8,664 nucleotides of DNA from Bacilli bacterium (GTDB taxonomy: Bacteria > Bacillota_I > Bacilli_A > RF39 > UBA660), in assembly GCA_017470045.1 (NCBI GenBank), contig JAFUFG010000170.1, positions 1 through 8,664 on the forward strand, in the 5' to 3' direction. Below are positions 5,783 to 8,664 of the stretch, piece by piece (the stretch's first letter is position 1; every line of letters starts with the position of its first letter). The notes below the pieces were generated by a model that was not told the DNA's origin, made no database searches, and saw nothing but the letters and a program-made list of their open reading frames with translations. A program made the translations under genes and the position numbers.

Positions 5783-6599
5783 GAAAATATATGTGGAAAT
5801 CACGAATCACTGTAATTTAAACTGTAGTTTCTGTAGTGTGGATAACCGAAAAAAGGAATTTATCCCTGTGGATAAATTTAAAATCTTAATCGGAGAAATA
5901 AAAGATTACACGGATTATATCTATCTACACGTAAAAGGAGAACCATTATTACATCCAGATTTAAAAGAACTATTAGAGGTTGTGGAAAAAAATAATTTAA
6001 AAGTAAATCTAACAACGAATGGGACCCTTTTAAAAGAAAGAAAAGATATCCTAAAAGATTCTGTAATCAATAAGATTAACATCTCTCTTCATTCGGAGAA
6101 TAAAAAAATGACTTATTTTGAAGACATCTTCGAAACTGTCGAAGAGCTTGTGGATAAAACAATTGTCTATCGAATCTGGACATTAGAAAATGGAGAATTC
6201 GATGAGGTCTCTGAAAGAATAGTTGAAAAAATAAAAGACTATTATCAATTATCCACAGAAGTTGTGGACAAAATAAAAACAGAACAAAATATAAAAATTA
6301 GAGAAAATATCTATGTGGATAAAGATAATGAATTCGAATGGCCATCTATTTCTGGGGATAAAAATTTAAATGGATTTTGTATGGCTTTAAAAACACAAGT
6401 AGCAATTCTAGTAGATGGAATAGTAGTACCTTGCTGTTTAGATAGTAATGCATCCATTCCTTTAGGAAATATCTATAAAGAAAGTTTAAAAGATATTCTA
6501 GAAGGAGAAAGAGCAGTTCGTCTTAGAAAGTCTTTTCAAGACAGAAAACCCTGTGAACAACTATGTAGAAACTGTACGTATAAAGAAAGATTTCAATAA
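5769..6599 (+). CDS. Short radical SAM protein with SPASM-like C-terminus
   Basis: From the ATG at 5769 the product has 276 residues and opens IYVEITNHCNLNCSFC, the CxxxCxxC radical SAM motif (Cys15, Cys19, Cys22) that binds a [4Fe-4S] cluster and cleaves S-adenosylmethionine. KGEPLLHP stands where the GGEP motif is expected, followed by LTTNGTLL. The C-terminus has Cys204, then VDGIVVPCC (Cys222, Cys223), LGNIYKESLKDIL and PCEQLCRNC (Cys262, 266, 269), resembling SPASM auxiliary-cluster domains. It is short for a SPASM enzyme, and the substrate is unknown. No small precursor-peptide gene was seen nearby. The start overlaps the upstream gene by 14 nt and has no clear Shine-Dalgarno. An in-frame ATG at 5745 with AAGGA (5736-5740) would add 8 residues and is a real alternative. 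The frame stays open further upstream, but inside the previous gene. The coding sequence carries the DnaA-box cluster described separately. Confidence 0.92.
   Translation: MKKLKKIYVEITNHCNLNCSFCSVDNRKKEFIPVDKFKILIGEIKDYTDYIYLHVKGEPLLHPDLKELLEVVEKNNLKVNLTTNGTLLKERKDILKDSVINKINISLHSENKKMTYFEDIFETVEELVDKTIVYRIWTLENGEFDEVSERIVEKIKDYYQLSTEVVDKIKTEQNIKIRENIYVDKDNEFEWPSISGDKNLNGFCMALKTQVAILVDGIVVPCCLDSNASIPLGNIYKESLKDILEGERAVRLRKSFQDRKPCEQLCRNCTYKERFQ
5837..6322. promoter_or_regulatory. Intragenic cluster of five exact DnaA boxes
   Basis: The exact 9-mer TGTGGATAA occurs at 5837-5845, 5867-5875, 6149-6157 and 6314-6322. Its complement TTATCCACA occurs at 6249-6257. This is the consensus binding site of the replication initiator DnaA. 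One-mismatch copies lie among or next to them: TGTGGAAAA at 5981-5989, TGTGGACAA at 6263-6271 and TGGGGATAA at 6353-6361. TGTGGAAAA also occurs at 5542-5550. The first two exact boxes are 30 bp apart, and 6249/6263 form an inverted pair with a 5-bp gap. I saw no exact copy elsewhere in the window. The cluster lies wholly inside the radical SAM gene and upstream of uvrA. A DnaA titration or regulatory locus, like the DnaA-box clusters known outside oriC in Bacillus, is the natural reading. It is inferred from sequence alone. Confidence 0.6.
5857..5878. repeat. Perfect inverted repeat overlapping the second DnaA box
   Basis: AATTTATCC (5857-5865) and GGATAAATT (5870-5878) are perfect reverse complements around CTGT. 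The right arm includes most of the DnaA box at 5867-5875. It could be a cruciform, an mRNA hairpin, or chance within coding DNA. No T tract follows, so it is not a terminator. Confidence 0.5.
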
Positions 6600-6615
6600 A
6601 TCTTTCTTTTTTTTG
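6582..6615 (+). terminator. Rho-independent terminator of the uvrB operon
   Basis: AAAGAAAGAT (6582-6591), which is the last coding part of the radical SAM gene, pairs with ATCTTTCTTT (6600-6609). The 8-nt loop contains the TAA stop, and a run of T ends at 6614. It marks the end of the operon and separates it from uvrA. Confidence 0.78.
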
Positions 6616-6632
6616 TATAAAATAAAAATAAT

Positions 6633-6646
6633 CGAACATATTTTTT
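6633..6646. promoter_or_regulatory. Partial LexA-box-like site upstream of uvrA
   Basis: CGAACATATTTTTT matches the Bacillus-type SOS box CGAACATATGTTCG at 11 of 14 positions, with a perfect left half and a degraded right half. It lies about 43 bp upstream of the uvrA -10. The tract is T-rich, so the right-half matches mean little. Confidence 0.25.
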
Positions 6647-6685
6647 AAAAGAATAACTTTTTTACTAGGAAAAAAAGAGTGATTT

Positions 6686-6694
6686 TGTTATAAT
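6686..6694 (+). promoter_or_regulatory. Extended -10 promoter of uvrA
   Basis: TGTTATAAT combines the TGn extension with an exact TATAAT (6689-6694). There is no good -35 at the normal distance. Transcription from about 6700-6701 would give a very short leader of about 11-12 nt, with the Shine-Dalgarno GAGGTGA (6701-6707) at its extreme 5' end. Confidence 0.7.
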
Positions 6695-6711
6695 AAGCAA
6701 GAGGTGATTTT

Positions 6712-8664
6712 ATGGATAAAATTATCGTAAAAGGCGCAAGAGAAAATAACCTTAAAAATATTAATATTGAATTACCAAAGAATAAATTAATCGTAATGAC
6801 AGGATTATCAGGAAGTGGAAAATCTTCCTTAGCATTCGATACGATTTATGCAGAAGGACAAAGAAGATATGTAGAAAGTCTATCTGCTTATGCTAGACAA
6901 TTCTTAGGAAATTCGGATAAACCAGATGTGGATAGTATTGAAGGATTATCTCCAGCAATATCAATCGATCAAAAGACTACATCAAATAACCCTAGATCAA
7001 CTGTTGCAACAGTAACAGAAATCTATGATTATTTTAGACTCCTATTTGCTCGTGTTGGAGTACCATATTGTCCAAATCATAATATTCCAATCTCTTCTCA
7101 ATCCGTAGAAGAAATGACGAATAAGATTTTAGATTATCCATTGGGTACGAAGATTATTATTATGTCTCCAGTGGTGTATGGAGAAAAGGGTACTCATAAA
7201 GATACGTTAGAGAATCTTCAAAAAGAAGGATATGTAAGAGTTCGTATAAACGGAGAAATGCATGACCTTGGAGAAGAAATTGAATTAGATAAAAATAAGA
7301 AAGATAAGATTGAAGTAGTAATCGATCGTATCGTAATCAAAGAAGAGTCTCGTTCCCGTGTGTTTGAAGCAGTAGAGCAAGCAACAAAATTAAGTGGTGG
7401 AAAAGTAGTGATTCAAATTCTAGGAGACGAAGCTAGAGAAGTAGTATTCTCAGAACAATTTGCATGCCCTTATTGTGAATTTAGCTTACCAGAACTAGAG
7501 CCAAGACTATTCTCCTTCAATGCTCCATATGGTGCATGTCCGGATTGTAAAGGTCTAGGAATTAAACTACAAATTGATGAAGATCTAGTCATTCCAGATG
7601 ATAGCCTAAGTATTAACGAAGGATGTATTAAAACGTTAAGTGATGATCAAGATGGAATTTACTACAAACAATTAGAAATCTGTTGTAATCATTATAAAAT
7701 TGATATGGATAAACCATTTAAGAAGTTAACGAGAAAAGAAAAAGATATCGTTCTTCATGGATCTCCAGACGTCATTCGTTTTAATTACAAAACAAAAGGC
7801 GGAACAACATACGATAAATTAGATCGCTATGAAGGAATTCTTGATAATTTAGAGAGACGTTATATGGAAACATCTTCAACTTGGATTCGTGAATGGTTAG
7901 AAAACTACATGGTAGAGTATACTTGTGAAACTTGTCATGGAGCGAGATTAAATGACTCTGTTCTATGTGTAAAAGTAGGAAATAAAGATATCTATCAAAT
8001 GACTCAAATGAGTATTAAAAACTTATTAACATTTATTAATAATTTAAAGTTAAATAAAGAACAAGCTGCAATTGCAGATTTAGTAATTAAAGAAATTAAA
8101 TCAAGATTAGAGTTCTTATCAAACGTTGGACTAGAATACTTAACACTAGATCGTAGTGCAGGAACTCTATCAGGAGGAGAAGCACAACGTATTCGTCTAG
8201 CAACTCAAATTGGTTCTCATTTAACAGGGGTTTTATATGTATTAGACGAACCTAGTATCGGACTACATCAAAGAGATAATGAAAAACTAATTCAATCCAT
8301 GAAAGAAATGAGAGACTTAGGAAATACTTTGATTGTCGTAGAACATGATACGGATACCATGGAAGCTGCAGACTACCTAGTAGATATTGGTCCAGGAGCT
8401 GGAGAAAATGGTGGACAAGTCATTGCTGCCGGAACTCCAGAAGAAGTAAAAAAGAATGAAAATAGTATTACTGGACAATACTTAAGTGGTAAAAAAAGAA
8501 TTGCAGTACCAGAAAAAAGAAGAAAAGGTAATGGAAAGAAACTATCTATTAAAGGAGCAAGTGAACACAACTTAAAGAATATTGATGTGGATATTCCATT
8601 AGGAACATTTACTTGTGTAACTGGAGTATCTGGATCTGGTAAATCAACTCTTATTAATGAAATC
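6712..8664 (+). CDS. uvrA: UvrA, excinuclease ABC subunit A (3'-partial)
   Basis: The frame from the ATG at 6712 is open for 651 codons to the window end. UvrA is usually about 940 residues, so roughly 290 are missing. UvrA is the ATPase dimer that finds DNA lesions and loads UvrB. Visible elements: the family N-terminus KGARENNLKNI; the first Walker A GLSGSGKS (31-38, Lys37); the first UvrA zinc finger with CPYC (Cys252, Cys255) and CPDC (Cys276, Cys279) around PRLFSFNAPYGA; CETCHGARLN (405-414); the ABC signature LSGGEAQR (486-493); Walker B LYVLDEPS (Asp512, Glu513); the H-loop EHD (544-546); and the second Walker A GVSGSGKS (638-645). The second signature motif and the last zinc finger lie beyond the window. 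The start is backed by GAGGTGA (6701-6707). It has its own promoter and is separated from uvrB by three other genes. Confidence 0.98.
   Translation, partial: MDKIIVKGARENNLKNINIELPKNKLIVMTGLSGSGKSSLAFDTIYAEGQRRYVESLSAYARQFLGNSDKPDVDSIEGLSPAISIDQKTTSNNPRSTVATVTEIYDYFRLLFARVGVPYCPNHNIPISSQSVEEMTNKILDYPLGTKIIIMSPVVYGEKGTHKDTLENLQKEGYVRVRINGEMHDLGEEIELDKNKKDKIEVVIDRIVIKEESRSRVFEAVEQATKLSGGKVVIQILGDEAREVVFSEQFACPYCEFSLPELEPRLFSFNAPYGACPDCKGLGIKLQIDEDLVIPDDSLSINEGCIKTLSDDQDGIYYKQLEICCNHYKIDMDKPFKKLTRKEKDIVLHGSPDVIRFNYKTKGGTTYDKLDRYEGILDNLERRYMETSSTWIREWLENYMVEYTCETCHGARLNDSVLCVKVGNKDIYQMTQMSIKNLLTFINNLKLNKEQAAIADLVIKEIKSRLEFLSNVGLEYLTLDRSAGTLSGGEAQRIRLATQIGSHLTGVLYVLDEPSIGLHQRDNEKLIQSMKEMRDLGNTLIVVEHDTDTMEAADYLVDIGPGAGENGGQVIAAGTPEEVKKNENSITGQYLSGKKRIAVPEKRRKGNGKKLSIKGASEHNLKNIDVDIPLGTFTCVTGVSGSGKSTLINEI

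Noticed and set aside
5837..6711. Reading the DnaA-box cluster plus the AT-rich gap before uvrA as the chromosomal origin
   Set aside because: The boxes lie inside a conserved-looking coding sequence and no dnaA, dnaN, rpmH or other usual origin neighbour is present. A titration or regulatory cluster is the more modest reading. GC skew and whole-genome position would decide.
6927..6935. TGTGGATAG in uvrA as part of the cluster (also TGTGGATAT at 8586-8594)
   Set aside because: They are single one-mismatch sites far from the cluster, encoding Asp-Val-Asp. In isolation they are within chance expectation.
1..8664. Mycoplasma-type genetic code (TGA read as Trp)
   Set aside because: No in-frame TGA was seen in any accepted gene and tryptophans are TGG, so the standard code suffices.

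Overview
The window is AT-rich (roughly one third G+C, estimated by eye). All genes I accept are on the + strand, start mostly at ATG behind AGGAGG-type Shine-Dalgarno sites, and end in TAA or TAG. Tryptophan is always TGG and no TGA is read through, so the standard bacterial code fits. The protein families (YkuD L,D-transpeptidase with SH3, bPH_1 PH domain, UvrA/UvrB of Bacillus type) and the sigma-A promoters point to a low-GC Bacillota. The first gene belongs to a surface-protein type I associate with uncultured gut Bacilli. That placement is inference.

Layout. (1) 1-914: the 3' part of a surface/secreted protein gene whose start lies outside the window, closed by a terminator. (2) 953-2121: a single-gene unit for a membrane-anchored SH3 + YkuD L,D-transpeptidase, with its own consensus promoter and terminator. 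(3) 2154-2673: a single-gene unit for a small lipoprotein. (4) 2662-6614: a four-gene operon of uvrB, a bacterial PH-domain protein, a PgeF/YlmD (Cu-oxidase_4) homologue that has lost its active-site residues, and a short radical SAM protein with a SPASM-like C-terminus. Gaps inside it are 9 nt, 3 nt and a 14-nt overlap, and a hairpin terminator ends it. (5) 6686-8664: uvrA with its own promoter, cut by the window end after 651 codons. The longest gene-free stretch is 6600-6711 (112 bp). It holds the operon terminator, a partial LexA-box-like site and the uvrA promoter. No RNA gene, CRISPR array, insertion sequence or long repeat was seen.

Functionally, UvrA and UvrB are the damage-recognition proteins of nucleotide excision repair. 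The three genes between them are not known repair genes. Their tight packing with uvrB suggests co-expression, but the sequence does not show a shared function.

The most striking signal is inside the radical SAM coding sequence. Five exact copies of the 9-bp DnaA box (TTATCCACA or its complement) lie within 486 bp (5837-6322), with several one-mismatch copies among them. I found no exact copy elsewhere in the window. It looks like an intragenic DnaA-binding cluster, such as a titration or regulatory site, superimposed on the protein code. The second point of interest is the catalytically dead PgeF-like protein beside it.
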